A program made the translations under genes and the position numbers. DNA of 64,000 nt, taken from contig NC_135789.1 in NCBI RefSeq assembly GCF_051106095.1, positions 22,997,764 through 23,061,763 of the forward strand. The letters run 5' to 3'. Below the pieces are notes generated by a model. It did no database searches. It saw only the letters and a program-made list of their open reading frames with translations, and was not told the origin of the DNA. Shown one piece after another: positions 50,834-62,819 of this stretch; the stretch's first letter is position 1, and the number at the start of each line of letters is the position of its first letter. Source of the stretch: Pogona vitticeps (taxonomy: Eukaryota; Chordata; Lepidosauria; Squamata; Agamidae).

Positions 50834-51682
50834 ACTTGAAGACTATACTGTTCTTTTTCCTAGATTTACTGCCTTACAGTGCTGTTCCCTAGTCTAGCAG
50901 TTCTTAATTTGATGGCACCGCATTAATTGCCTTGGAGACGTTGATATCATCTCAGCCCGATGGACAAAAATAGATGTGACAGGGATGATTCCCCCCCCCT
51001 TCCTTTTTGGGTGCCAGGGTTTCTGATTTTCCAACTGGCTCTACTTTCCTAGACTAAAGTTTCAAAAAAACATTTCTAACCAACATCGACATATCCACCC
51101 CAATTTCTTGGTTCAAGAATCCAAGTGGTATCGGCTTTCCGATTTTTGACATATGCCATGAAAACAGGATGTGCTGAGATTTGAGTTCCTTGCCTTTGAG
51201 CATTTTCATTTTGATTTTTTAAAAAAAACAGGATTCCTGATTCAACAGTGATGATGATGGCTCAAGGGTTCTGGCAGTCCGAGTCTAGAAAATAAATATT
51301 TGTGAGTTCAGGATATTTGTCATTTAAATAGGTCAAAACTGCAATTTTAAATTTGAATGCTTACAGTTTACAATTTTTTAATGTGTGCGTTTAGATAGCT
51401 AGAGCTCTTTTTTTCTTTGTGTGTGGCTGTTTTTAGCTGATGCTACGGCTCTACCCTTCAATCCTCACACTTTCTAAAAGCTTGAAGTCTCTAATGGGAG
51501 ACTTTTGCACAGGGAGACAACTCTGAGTAGCAATTATCGGGTGTAAGGGTGTCTTTGCAACACTCCTCCCAACTGCAACTAGCTTTTTCTGGAACATGTC
51601 TGATTGTTAGGGAAAGATTTGTAAGCGTTACACCAACTAGTCATGGCATGGGCAGATTTGTAAAAAGACAAAGGATCAGTGC

Positions 51683-51818
51683 AGTGGTCCCCAACCTTGG
51701 GCCTCCAGATGTTCTTGGACTACAACTCTCAGAAGCCTTCACCAGCACCTCTGCTGGCCAGGATTTCTGGGATTTGAAGTCCAAGAACATCTGGAGGCCC
51801 AAGGTTGAGGACCACTGA
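51683..51818. mobile_element. hAT-type MITE
   Basis: Ends CAGTGGTCCCCAACC and GGTTGAGGACCACTG enclose about 136 bp of the family seen at 34,208-34,343. No clear 8-bp target duplication remains. Confidence 0.85.
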
Positions 51819-52459
51819 GTTAGAGCAAGGAAACTCAAACCACAAGTGCCCCCTAGCTATTACTCAAATCTTGGACAAGGAGCTGCACGCGTTTTCTACC
51901 TTAAGTTCCACTCCAAGTGAACACTACCGCACAATCCCATTAAGCCGTCTACTGTCTATGTAGTGTGCTACTAGTCCCATGGAAGAGCTGAAATGAAACA
52001 CAGGCTTTGATGGCACTGATACCTTCAAACATGGAGTTTGAAGCACAGTTCAATCCATAATGACATAGTCTTAGCTATTCCAGTCCAACTTTGCTGGCCC
52101 ACCTGAGCTGCTTCGCAGGATTGTTGTGTGGATTAACTACGTATGTGATTTAGGTGAGATTGGGAGTTTGATTCCCCCTCTGGGCCTCCTCGACGGGGGA
52201 CAGACTTGAGGAGCCAGCTCTGCAGTTCTAAGGTGGTGGTGGTGATGGTGGTTGTTCAAAAAACACCAGGCACAGTCAATCAAAACTATAAAAACATTGA
52301 CTGGCATTCTATAACAGATACAAGTTTTAACCAAAAGCCAAAGTATCTGTTAAATATCGGTGCAGTATATAGGCTGTTCCTAATATTGCCATTTTTTTAG
52401 CTCTGTTGGTGTGATTTCTTAGATCTGCAACTGCTTATTGTACTGTGTGAAGTTTCTTG

Positions 52460-52960
52460 ATATTGTTCCCTAAGCCCTGATGACTTACAGGGACCCCTGA
52501 AGGGTATTTCATTCACAAGCGAGATGTTTCAATAGCCAGGTCTCTGTCCTTTGTTGGTATTTCCAATTCGTTATATTCAACTCTGGCATCTCCTGGAATT
52601 GCAATGTTGATTATCCAGACATTTCTTCATTCTGTTACTATTATGTCTGGTGTGTTCTGTTCAAGGTGTCTTATCCATTTGGATTCGGAAATCCCACAAG
52701 ACCTTGGCTTACTCATTTTCTGACCCCTTCTCTACCTGTTGGGTTTTTGGAGGCTGGAAGCTATATATATATATATTTTTTGCATAACGGCCAGTGCACT
52801 AATTTTGCCATTCGATCATGTCTAAGTTTGTAATCTGTTTGTGCCATCTTTGGTCATTCTCCGATGAGGAGTGACACGGTTTCATCTTTTCTCGGCAGAG
52901 TCGACATGCGCTGTGAGCACTGATTCCTTGGATCTTAGCTTTCATCGCACTGGCGCTCCG
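52460..52960 (-). mobile_element. R4/Dong-like LINE C-terminal remnant
   Basis: On the minus strand the decayed text WIINIAIPGDARVEYNELE and a cysteine-bearing stretch near CRLCREKM, followed by HDRMAKLVHW-like text across frame changes, resemble the C-terminus of R2/R4-group LINEs, which ends in an IAIPGD...LE-type segment. Anolis is known to have R4 elements. The frame is broken several times. Confidence 0.6.
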
Positions 52961-53479
52961 TTTCTTTCTTAAGGGTCTTTCGGGGCTAGCGTCCTCCTGA
53001 GGGTCCCTGTGGGTCCCTGGAATTAGTCCCCTCTTAAGTTGGGGTGAAATATACCATTTGGGCTTTCCTGGACGTCTAGCCAGCTCTGTCGTTGGGAAGA
53101 ACCGGAAACCTGAAGGGGTTTGTTTTTTCCTGTTCGGAAGAGGCTTGCTGTTCTTCGCGCCAGGCGGAGTGGCGCGTGCCCTCGTAGTGGAACCACCTCT
53201 GGGGGCTGGCCTGATTTTCTAAGATTGCAAGGGATGGGCTGGGGGAGGACAGTGCAAAACCAGCTGGAGCGAATAATCTCCCGGCACGCTTTGCTGGCCC
53301 TGTCCTTTGTTCGGCAGAGTGAATCAGAGCAAAGCCAGTTGAAAAAGCCAAGCTGGCGTTTAACTTTGAGATGCACCATGGATGGGAGAAATCAGTGGTA
53401 CCGGCAAATAGCAAATGTGGAAGGGTGCTTTTGAGCATCATGGCTGTGATTTGAGTTGTTGTTTTTTGCTTTGGTGTGG

Positions 53480-53900
53480 CGTAGAGCTGGCTCGCTCCAG
53501 GAGTCGATGTTTCTGGCTCCGGAGCCAGAGGTTGCGAGTTCGATTCCACACCGTGCATCTCCAGAGAGAGAAAAGCCAACCTGGGTGGCCTTGGGAGAAC
53601 TGCAGAATCCCAGGATAAAAGAAGGGAATGGGAAGAAGTCACGTCTAAGTCCTCTCTAGCTAGGAGACTCTGGAAAAGGTCACCGTAAGTCAGAACAGTT
53701 GGCTGGAGAGCTCAGTGAGTTAGGATGTTACTGCGGAACCAGAGGTTGTGAGTTCGATTCACTATGGGTCCTCCAGGGAGAAGTGTCAGCCCGGGTAGTG
53801 TTGGGTGAGCTGCACACTTCTAGGGAGCCCCAGAGGAAGGGAACGGTGAATGGAAAGGGTCACCCAAAGTCAGCATCAACTTGAAAGCACAGGATTATTA
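53480..53900 (+). mobile_element. Two RTE-tailed tRNA SINEs in tandem
   Basis: Both have a GAGCCAGAGGTTGCGAGTTC / GAACCAGAGGTTGTGAGTTC B-box region, a body with AGCCnnCCTGGGTGGCCTTG-like text and tails with AAGTCAG(A/C)A...CTTGAAAGCACA. They belong to the family at 2,718-2,960. Confidence 0.7.
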
Positions 53901-54574
53901 GAGGTTAAAAATGCTGGGCAACGTCTAAGGAGACCCGGCTTTCAATTCCCACTTGGTGATCTTGGGCCAGTGGCACTTTCTCAGTGTCTCTACCTCACAG
54001 GGTTGTTGTGAGTTAAAAGCGGTGAAAGAGGCGTTCACTTGCGCTCGTAGGTGGGGGGGAAATGGGCCATTCAAAATAGGTAAATGAAAAGTTATATATC
54101 CATCATTAAACTTTTTGTCCCAGCTTTCCTCAAGATTTATAAATCTTCCCAAAGTGCAATATCAGAGCTGGCCATTAGGGGGAACCAAAGAGGATTTCTG
54201 TTTCTCTGGTCTGCGGGCAAGGAGAACACAACCGCAATAAAGGCAACACAGCAGTGGGGCTATTAAAAAAAAATATTGTTTGTGCAATGAGGGTAGTGAG
54301 GATGTTAACGGCAACCTGAGTGCTGAGAAGTAATTAATAGGACATGTTTCTTTTAAAATGTAACCCTCCAGTCTTTGAATGCACAACCCAGGAGGCAGCA
54401 GGAGAGGGGGTCAGCTGCAGGCAGAGGAGAGGCAGGCACCCCGAAAGGTACCCATAAAGTGGGAAGAATTTGAAACCAGGTGGAGCTCTCTGTGAACCAA
54501 GCTAAGATCCTTATGTACATATTCCTTGATCATTACAATCTTTTCACCTATCACCATTTGTAGCATTATACCTC

Positions 54575-54776
54575 GTGGAGGGTGTCCCAGTGTGGTGTAG
54601 TGGATAGAGTGATGGACTAGGACTCAGGAGGGCTGGGTTCGAATCCCCGCTCAGGTCTCGTTCCCTTTAGTTTTGCTTTGGGCCTTCTATTGGAAACCAG
54701 AGACCTGAGCGGGGATTCGAACCCAGCCCTCCTGAGTCCTAGTCTATCCACTACACCACACTGGGACACCCTCCAC
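54575..54776. mobile_element. Inverted pair of tRNA-type SINEs (hairpin)
   Basis: A tRNA-like sequence (GGTGTAGTGGATAGAG A-box region, GGGTTCGAATCCCCGC B box) at 54,575-54,659 is repeated in reverse at 54,700-54,776, with a 40-bp spacer. The arms agree except for an 8-bp indel, so the DNA or RNA could fold into a stem of about 75 bp. A Bkm array follows at once. Confidence 0.9.
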
Positions 54777-54779
54777 ATC

Positions 54780-54989
<210 letters not shown>

Positions 54990-55042
54990 GTGTGGTAAAA
55001 TATTTCAAAATGTTTAGAATATGTCTCTTGTTTTAAAAAAGT

Positions 55043-55380
55043 GGGATGTGGTGCCACTATGGACTAAACCACAGAAGCCTCTGTGCTGCAGGGTCAGAAG
55101 ACCAGCCGTCGTAAGATCGAATCCACGCGATGGAGTGAGCTCCCGTCGCTTTGTCCCAGCTCCTCGCCAGCCTAGCAGTTCGAAAGCATGTAAATGCGAG
55201 TAGATAAACAGGTACCACCTCAGTGGGAAGGTAAAACAGCGCTCCCTAGTCACGCTGGCCACGTGACAACGGAAACTGTCTTCGGACAAGCGTTGGCTCT
55301 ATGGCTTGAAAAACGGGATGAGCACCGCCCCCTAGAGTCGGACACGAATGGACTAAAAATGTCAAGGGGAACCTTTACCT
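55043..55380 (+). mobile_element. Sauria-type SINE
   Basis: Same family as 24,412-24,755: CGTAAGATCGAATCCACGCG, GCTGGCCACGTGACAACGG and the tail GTCAAGGGGAACCTTTACCT. Confidence 0.85.
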
Positions 55381-55608
55381 ATGGTTTTAAAAAGTTGTAA
55401 GAATTATTTTACTCAGTGTCCCCCATTTCGAGGTCTGTCAATATAAAGCAGGCTTATAATGTTTAAAGGGATGGATGGATGGATGGACGGACGGACGGAC
55501 GGATGGAAAAACAGACAGGCGGATAACCTTTAATCGGCACATTCCTGCATCATTGCTATATTGTGTGTCTTTTCCTAATGGTGCCATTTTCTCTCTCTTT
55601 TTGTCCAG

Positions 55609-55656
55609 AGTTGACCCATGATCTTGAAATGAGAGAATTAGAAGCCAGCCAGCAAG
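55609..55656 (+). CDS. CCDC92B: CCDC92B second coding exon
   Basis: A 48-nt exon between acceptor TTTTTGTCCAG and donor CAAG|GTAAGA. It encodes ELTHDLEMRELEASQQ across the junctions, equivalent to the LTYELTVKSSE segment of CCDC92. Confidence 0.88.
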
Positions 55657-55815
55657 GTAAGACGATCCCACATGTACACGCTCCTCCCACCGCTAATAAA
55701 TCAGGCAAGTGTCTTGCATAGCTCAGTCATATAGAAAGTTCCAGGTTGAATCTCTAATATATGCAATCAGTAGGATCAGGTAATAGTGTTTATGAAAATT
55801 TGCACGTGACACATA

Positions 55816-56123
55816 CCGTATTTTTCCATGTATAAGACAATACTTTTATCTAAAATCTTTAGACTAAAAATTGAGGGTTGTCTTATACACAGAAGTAAGG
55901 GGGAAGGGATCAAAGTGCTGCAGGATCATAGCCTTTTGATCCTGCAGCCCTTTGACCACTGCTTTACCCCTCCACTTCCTAAGATTCCTGCTTTCCCCCT
56001 CCACTTCCGCAGCCCTTTGATCCTGCTTTCGCGAGGCTTAGGAAGTGGAGGGGGAAAGCAGCGATCAAATCTTCTTATTTGGGTTTGGAAAAGTGGGGGT
56101 CGTCTTATACACAGAAAATACGG
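55816..56123. mobile_element. MITE with CCGTATTTTC inverted ends
   Basis: The 308-bp element runs from CCGTATTTTTCCATGTATAAG to the complementary GTCTTATACACAGAAAATACGG, flanked by TA on both sides. A related, more decayed copy lies at about 60,600-60,838. It has no frame. Confidence 0.8.
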
Positions 56124-56266
56124 TAGTTGGGTGGAATGGTTAATACCTCGAAAAATCAAACAGATCTCAATAGATTTGAGCACTAGGCTGAAAGCAAGAG
56201 AATGAACTTTAACAGAGATCAGGGCAAAACAGGTAAAAAAAAAAAACCCAAACACACAAATACAAG

Positions 56267-56735
56267 TTGGGGGATACTTGGCTTAGCGATAGGACTACGA
56301 ATGAGAAGGATCTTGGAGTGGTTGTAGATCACAAGTTGAGGTGGGCACAAAGCACTTCGTGCCACACGTTCCCGCCCCTCCCAGCCGGCTGCCACTGCCC
56401 TGTCAGTGACCTCGCAATCCTTGGCACACACACACCCCGGGCCGTCCTCAATCACCAGCTTCGTGTCCATCTCTAATCACAAGCGGAAGATGAGTCCACA
56501 CTGTGAGGTGGCCACAAAAAAGGCCAATGCGATTTTAGGCTGCATTAACAGAAGTACAGTCATCAGATCCCACGAGGTGCTAGTCCCCTTCTATGACGCC
56601 CTGGTTAGGCCCGATCTTGAGTCCTGGGTCCAGTTCTGGACGCCACACTTTAAGAAGGAGGCCAACAAACTGGAACAAGTTCAGAGGAGGGCGACAAGGC
56701 TGATGATCAGGGGACTGGAAACCAAGCCTTAAGAG
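56267..56735 (+). mobile_element. CR1 LINE ORF2 3' remnant
   Basis: Text GATCTTGGAGTGGTTGTAGA, AAAAAGGCCAATGCGATTTT, CAGTTCTGGACGCCACACTT and GAACAAGTTCAGAGGAGGGC follows the CR1 ORF2 end. Broken by a GC-rich insertion near 56,340-56,470. Confidence 0.8.
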
Positions 56736-56776
56736 GAAAGGCTGAAAGAATTGGGACTGTTTAGCCTTCAAAAAAG

Positions 56777-57113
56777 AATGATGGGTAGAGTGGTTCTTGA
56801 AACAAAATAAAATAAAACCTGGACATTACAGGTAATAAGCTTTCTCTCTACCTTACAATCTCCTGCTTGAGACAGTATTTTTTTTAAAATATATATATAT
56901 ATTTGGGCCCTAGCAGCAAGACGAATTTTGGAAAATGAGATTTAAACTGAAAGTCAAACTGAAAATCTTGAATTTTCCGCACAGGTTGGAATTGTCCATA
57001 AAAAATTGAATTTAAACCTGAGAAGGACGTAAATAGGGAGGTAGATGATTGGTTCTTTCATGTTTAAGAACCACGATCTCTATTTTAAGCCCAGAATCTG
57101 GGCTGTCTTTACA
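56777..57113. repeat. Direct repeat copy 1 (partner 59,963-60,296)
   Basis: Shared text includes GGTAGAGTGGTTCTTGAAA, GGTAATAAGCTTTCTCTCTA and AAGCCCAGAATCTGGGCTGT. The two copies are about 90% alike and bracket the last exon of CCDC92B. Confidence 0.85.
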
Positions 57114-57493
57114 AGGCAGGGGAAGAACTGATAAAAGAATGGCCAGAAGATTGAAATAACTAGTTATCAGTAATGTAGTGACCTGTAACCAATAACTTTG
57201 GGTTAGTGACTAATGGGTTTGATCCTGTTCATGACCTTACTTTTGAACTGTAACTTTGTTGCATGCTTGTAATTCGAAAAGTAACTCATTACATTAGCTA
57301 CATTACTTGTAATTCCTTTGTTCCACCTCCTGCCTTTCATGATATTCCCATATAGACTCCAGATAGATACCAAACACTGAGGGAAGAGTGTCCAGAAGCC
57401 AGGCTAACTCTCCCAATTGACCTCCCCGTTGGTTTTAGCTTAAAAAGAGTCTGTGCTGACTGTTCGTTTCCACCTTTATATCCTGAATTTTAG

Positions 57494-58254
57494 ACCTTCT
57501 TGACCAGGAGTTGGAAGAGAAGTGCAAGATCATGGAGAGCCAGCTTCAGGAGAAAGAGAAGGACAACCTGGCGCTGCGCAAGGAGCTGAGGCAGAAGGAG
57601 AGCTTGGTGGCCGCGCTCCGCTCCAACCTGAGGAATAAAGAGAGGAAGTTCCTGGAGGAGCTCAAGAGGAGAAGCCACCGGGTGACCATCCTGAACACAG
57701 AGCTGCAGAAGCAGACGGAGGCGGCTGCGTATCTCTCTTTCCAGCTGCACGCCACCAAGCAGAAGTTTCTCAGCTCCAAGCAGGGCGGGAAACCGCTGCC
57801 AGATCGGCCTTCGGAGAAGGGCTTCCTCCCTCCAGCTTCCGGGGAGGTCCGGCCCAAAAAGAGGACTCAGAAATCCCACGCCCGCAGACAGGTCGCCGGA
57901 TCCTTCCATGGCAAAGGGGCCTTCAGGGACTCTTCGTCTCGAGAGCGGCTAAGCGGCTTGGACGAGACCGATCCGATGCCCGACCCGGCGCTTTTTTTGT
58001 ACGCCAAACGGCACCACGCCCCGGCCCGCCGGGCCAAACCGGAGCCCAAAGCGTCGGCCAGGGGCGTCCCCCAAACGGACGCCGACCGCAGCGACGCCCG
58101 AGGCTGCCGGCCAAAATCTCCCCGCCAGGCTTCCCACGATGCGGCGGAGCCGGCCTGCAGCATCAGGACTTTGGGGGAGACGCGGCCGCCGTCCAAAGGG
58201 GAGCCGGGCCACCGAAACGGCTCGAGCCCCCGAGCTTCCAAAGACTCAGAGTAA
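57494..58254 (+). CDS. CCDC92B: CCDC92B last coding exon
   Basis: Acceptor GAATTTTAG. It encodes DLLDQELEEKCKIMESQLQE and the second coiled coil (LRQKESLVAALRSNLRNKER, KRRSHRVTILNTELQKQTEA, YLSFQLHATKQKFLSS), then a basic, disordered tail with ETDPMPDPALFLYAKRHH, ending RASKDSE. The region is very CpG-rich, so opposite-strand frames are open by chance. AATAAA occurs right after the stop (about 58,277), within A-rich DNA, so the true poly(A) site is uncertain. Confidence 0.9.
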
Positions 58255-61151
58255 AAAAAAAAAAAAAAAAAGAAAGGAAATAAAGAGAGAGAAAGAGAGC
58301 AGGGAAACCGGAAAAAGCCACACACACGCCATTCTGACGCCGCTTTTCTGAAGAGGTCACCCCACTGGAAGGCCGATCTTTTTTCAAGCACATCACAAAA
58401 CCCGGATCGAAGTTTTGGGGAGACGCTTAACATCGTCAAAGCCCCCGTCTTCTCTGTCCAACCATCACCACGTCAAAATAGCCGTGGGCTCTCAACCAGG
58501 AAGGGTCTCGGCAACGGCCGGGGGGGGGGAGCCTCGCCAGCTGGTGCTGGATTTGTGCTGTGGAGAGATCATAGGAGTCGGAGCTGAAGTGAATGTAGTA
58601 AAAGTTACTTGCCTTTAGCCTCAGCAAACGGCGTTGCACAACGTTTGGGCAAAGAGGTTTGACACACCGAACCTCGAGTTTCCGTGCCTTGCGATTACAG
58701 CGTGTTGACTTTTTCCTTTTTTTCCAAATCGGAAATTCAGATGTTTGAGCACTGAGCCCTGACATCTGGATGTTGACTTCTCTGAATGTGTCTGATCCAT
58801 CCCACCTCCAAGGAGTGTGTGATGTATTTGTTTTAATTGTGTGTGTGTTTCACCGGGACATTTTCTCCCATCGTCTCCAGGAAAAAAAAGATGGCCTTGA
58901 AGTGTGGAGTGTTTGGGGTCAGGAACTGACCAAGGAGGCATCGAGGAGCTGAAAGATGTTTTGAAATTCTCTAGATCTGGGTATCCTTTTATATTAGGAT
59001 ATATGTCTCCTACCCTCCTTCCTTATGGATGCAAGAAAGCAGAAGTGTCAGTCTTAAGTGGTTCTCAAACTGGGGTCCCCAGATGTTCTTGGACTGCGAT
59101 TCCCAGAAGCCTTCAACCCTTGCGGTGCTGGCCAGGATTTCTGGGAATTGTAGTCCAAGAACATCTGAGGACCCCAGTTTGAGAACCACTGAAAATTGCT
59201 GGTTCCTAATTTTGAGTCCATAGTATGTATCTGATTACAACGCTCAAAAGCTGTGACCTTTGGCTCTGCTGGCTCGGGATTCTGGGAGTTGAAGTCCAAC
59301 AAGGTTGGGAACTACTGGTCGAATGCATACAATATGGATGACGAATATATAGGTTCAGGGTTTTCAGATGTTCTGTGGTGCACATGCTATAATTTTTGAT
59401 TTCTGGAACATTACAGGCACATTACAGACACTTCAGTGTGGCTCGCCTGGGAGTAAGGCCTGGGTTGGGAGGCTTTGAGGCCTAGCTAGGCCTAGCTTCC
59501 TGCTCAGAAAGAAAACTCTCAGCTAGCACTGGGGCTGGAACAGGAAGCTCAGGCAAAGCTAGGCCGAGCTTCGCCTCAAAGCCTTCTAATTAAGGCCTTT
59601 CTCCCACATGTATTTGTAAGGTGCCTATGTGGTAAATAGGACTCTCAGAATGGGAAAACATGGTATCTGTATTCCAGAAAATCCAAAAATCTGGAAACTA
59701 AAGTGGCATTAGCTGAAATTTCAGGAGAGTGTTTGAATGATAGATCACTATTTTTTTTTTTTTTGTGCCTGCCGCTTTAGCTATTTTTCTTCTCTTGGTT
59801 TGCGAAGGAAATACGATTTGTCCAAAACCGTGAAGAAGGCATGAATCCTGTCCTTCCTTCCTATCTGTTCCTTCATCAATTGAGCACCAATAGCCATCCT
59901 TAGTTAAAAGAGGCAATGGTAACTTTTCATCCTTAGTTATATTTGGGCAGGAGCTGAAACAATGGGTAGAGTGGTTCTTGAAATAAAATAAAATAGAACC
60001 TGGACTTTCCAGGTAATAAGCTTTCTCTCTACTTTACAATCTCCTGATTTGGACAGTTTTTTTTTAAAAAAAAAAAAATTTGGGTTCTAGCAGCAAGACA
60101 AATTTTGGAAAATGAGATTTAAAACCGAAAGTCAAACTGAAAATCTTAAATTTTCTGCACAGGTTGGATTTGTGCATTAAAAATTGAATTTTAACCTGAG
60201 AAGGATGTAAATAGGGAGGTAGATGGACAGATCATTTCTTTGATGTTTAAGAACCACGATCTCAATTTTAAGCCCAGAATCTGGGCTGTCGTTACCATGG
60301 TCCCTGTTGCCTCCTTGCATCACGGCTTAAGCATCTGGCAAAGTGCTTGGAGTTAAAAGGGTCCTTTGAACGGCCATTATTGCTGGTGGTGGGGAAATAT
60401 TTAAGAGGATTTAAGCCATTTCTAAATATTAGGTTATCAGAAGCGGCCACTAGAGTGAGCCAGAGATCATGCCATGTTTCCTGTTTGCTATAATTCACAT
60501 TTTTTCAGCCTCCTCCAGGAGGCGGCTTGGAACAGATCTTACAGATAAGGGGAGCCCACTGAACTTTTTTTTAAAAAAGTTCAAAAATATAGGGACCTAC
60601 CATCTCTTTCTGTGTATAAGACGCCCCCTTTTCTAACCCCAAATTAAGAAATCTAAGTGGGGCTTAGCAAGCGTAGGGGGAAAGGGATCAAAGCACTGCA
60701 GGATCACTTTGATCCCTGCTTTCCCCTCCACTTGTGTTTGTTCTCTCCTCAGATTACTTCCGTGTATAAGATGACCCTCAATTTTTAGTCTAAAGATTTT
60801 AGACAAAAGTATAGTTTTGTAGACGAAAAAATACGGTAATTCATCAGGCGGCTTGGGATAGAATCAAGTAGGCGAGGTCTGCTTTTGGGATCTGTTTTTG
60901 GCTCACGGAACCCCTTTGAGAATCTGATGAAAACTATTGACCCCCACTTCCCCAGAGACATGGACATAAAACACACTCACAATTTTTGGAATGTTTATTT
61001 TATGCCCCCCCCCAAAAAAAGTTAAAAGAAAAATTGTGGTGGGGGGTGCACCCAGTTTCCCGCACCCACCCCTGGGAACCTATCCATGGGCTCCATGAAT
61101 CGGAAGATTAAGAACCTCTGGGTTAATTGGATTCTGCTCTATGGGGATTTT
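58255..61151. other. CCDC92B 3' UTR and downstream repeats
   Basis: The likely 3' UTR extends to about 59,000 (single-copy text). Then follow a hAT element (59,060-59,193; ends AGTGGTTCTCAAACTGGGGT), a palindromic MITE (59,463-59,592), the second copy of the direct repeat (59,963-60,296) and a decayed CCGTATTTTC-type MITE (about 60,600-60,838). No gene. Confidence 0.6.
59963..60296. repeat. Direct repeat copy 2 (partner 56,777-57,113)
   Basis: See copy 1. The two lie 3.2 kb apart in the same orientation; no target duplication or element ends were recognised. Confidence 0.85.
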
Positions 61152-61457
61152 CTAGCCATAGTTTCCTGTTCGGGGTACAAAACTGTGACACCTTTGCTGC
61201 TCATGATAATGGGGATGTTTAATAGGTAGACCAGTCCTGCGGAAGGTGGGCTTTGCCAGGTGAAACGGCAACAGGGTCTCCAGCTGCCTTGATTGTGGGA
61301 GAATCAACTCTTCCCAGTCTAGGCTGAGTTCACTGTACCGAAGTTCTGAAATGGGTGGGTTTGGTTCCAGTGGGGTGGCTTCTGGAAAGGGACAGGGCAA
61401 CTCCTCACCCTGAATATTTAGGTGCGTGTGTGTTGCTGTGCCTGGTTGGAGATCCAT
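61152..61457 (-). CDS. Unassigned minus-strand ORF, possible last exon
   Basis: A 101-codon frame starts in a fair context (CTGCCATGG) and ends ...CHSFVPRTGNYG. It is not low-complexity and includes ELRYSELSLDWEELILPQSR and TFRRTGLPIKHPHYHEQQRC, which look protein-like. A possible acceptor inside it (CTCCAACCAG) would make it a terminal exon. I do not recognise it. It lies about 1.4 kb downstream, in minus sense, of the X-box region at 62.8 kb. It may also be a chance frame. Confidence 0.35.
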   Translation of the reverse strand: MDLQPGTATHTHLNIQGEELPCPFPEATPLEPNPPISELRYSELSLDWEELILPQSRQLETLLPFHLAKPTFRRTGLPIKHPHYHEQQRCHSFVPRTGNYG

Positions 61458-62819
61458 GGCAGTAGGGTTTTTGGTCGGGGTGGAATGGGAGGGGGGAAGG
61501 ATAACGGAATGACAATCAGGAAGGACTGGAGAGTATGTTCCTTGCCTCTTTTCTTACAGGGATGAAATTCAGTCTAAAATTCATTTCATCTGCCGCTGTC
61601 CATGTCTTTGCTTTTTTCATGTTCTTTTCATAATGACACTGTTCTTATTCAAGAATGATCCGTTCTTAGGTTGTGCCTCTGGGGGATGCAAGTCTCTCAG
61701 CAAAAGCAGCCGAGGAAAAAAAAGCACCCTTTTTCTCGTTGCAGTGAGATTTGTCGGTATGACTTTGTCCCCTGCCCGCAAGAAATCTCTCAGGATTTCT
61801 CAGAAAGCTTGTCCTCTTTTCTTTCCTGGGAGAAATGCCAAACTGTGCTGGGTTGTTGCAGGGCCTGCCCAGAATGGCATATATCCTGCGCAGGAGTTTT
61901 CCGGAAAGGGCAGAATAAACTGTGTGCTATGCAGGATTGTTCAAATTCCGAAGCAGGAGGGGCCTCAATCCTAAACAGGATTCCCCGGAAATGGGTTTAA
62001 GTTGCAGAAAATGTGATGCTTCCTTCGGCACAATCGCTAGGGGAATTCGGTGGACAGAGGTTAAAAACTGAGGTTGAAGGCTGCCTTCTGTGGAAAGCTG
62101 GGAAATCTCTGATACAGGGAAAAAGTTTTCCCGTTCTGTTTTGGTTTTCCTTCAAAAGTTGTTCAGCATTTTATACCCAGGAAACGTGCACTGTTCTGGA
62201 TCGTTCCCGGAGGCCCTCCTTGCACATCCCCCCCTTCTTAAAAAAATTTATTTCCCCTGTTATGTATTTCCAAGCACTTAAGAGTTCTCTAACCCAGCTG
62301 ATACCTCCCACAGGAGTGTGGGTGACAGAAGCTGGAAAAGTCGCTTTTCTGCACTACGAGTGTCCCTGCAGAACATAGGGTGTGGATTGTACGAAGCAGG
62401 GTAGCGCGAGAGGCAAGCAACCCAGAGAAGCTATGGAACAGCATGATACTGTTCAGGCCCATTCAGAAGTAAATCCTATTGTCTTCATTAGGGGGTCACA
62501 TTCACATAAAGGCATATCAGAGGGCACTTTCTGGGTGATTTTGAGAGCTGTAACTTTTAAAGAAAAATTTAGATGATTTTTTTTTAGCCTGGCTAAAAAA
62601 TGGAGATTTTTACTGGTGCAACCATGGATTGTCACATACACACACACTGGCTGGGTAGCTCATTGAGTTACGTAACTGGCTGTGGCCCCAGAACTGCTGT
62701 CCGGTGTCTTCCAGTCCTCTCACTAGCTGGACACCCTGTGACCATCTCCAGACGGCTGATTTCCTGGGGTCTCATTCCCCATCTGAGTGATTGGTCAGTT
62801 GTATGTTAGAAGAGATGGA
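61458..62819. other. Gene-free stretch
   Basis: No exon or known mobile element recognised beyond a tRNA-SINE-like piece at about 62,645-62,770 (GGCTGGGTAGCTCATTGAGT). Confidence 0.5.

Larger units (their letters stand above)
55657..57493. other. CCDC92B last intron
   Basis: Holds a palindromic MITE (55,816-56,123), a CR1 ORF2 remnant (56,267-56,735) and copy 1 of a 335-bp direct repeat (56,777-57,113). Short AT runs lie near 56,885. No further exon. Confidence 0.65.

Noticed and set aside
54595-54652. Genuine tRNA gene (A and B boxes present)
   Set aside because: The cloverleaf is incomplete, and the sequence belongs to a SINE family with another head at 3,826.
57867-58439. Minus-strand frames over the last CCDC92B exon
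   Set aside because: They are antisense shadows; the plus strand matches the CCDC92 family throughout.
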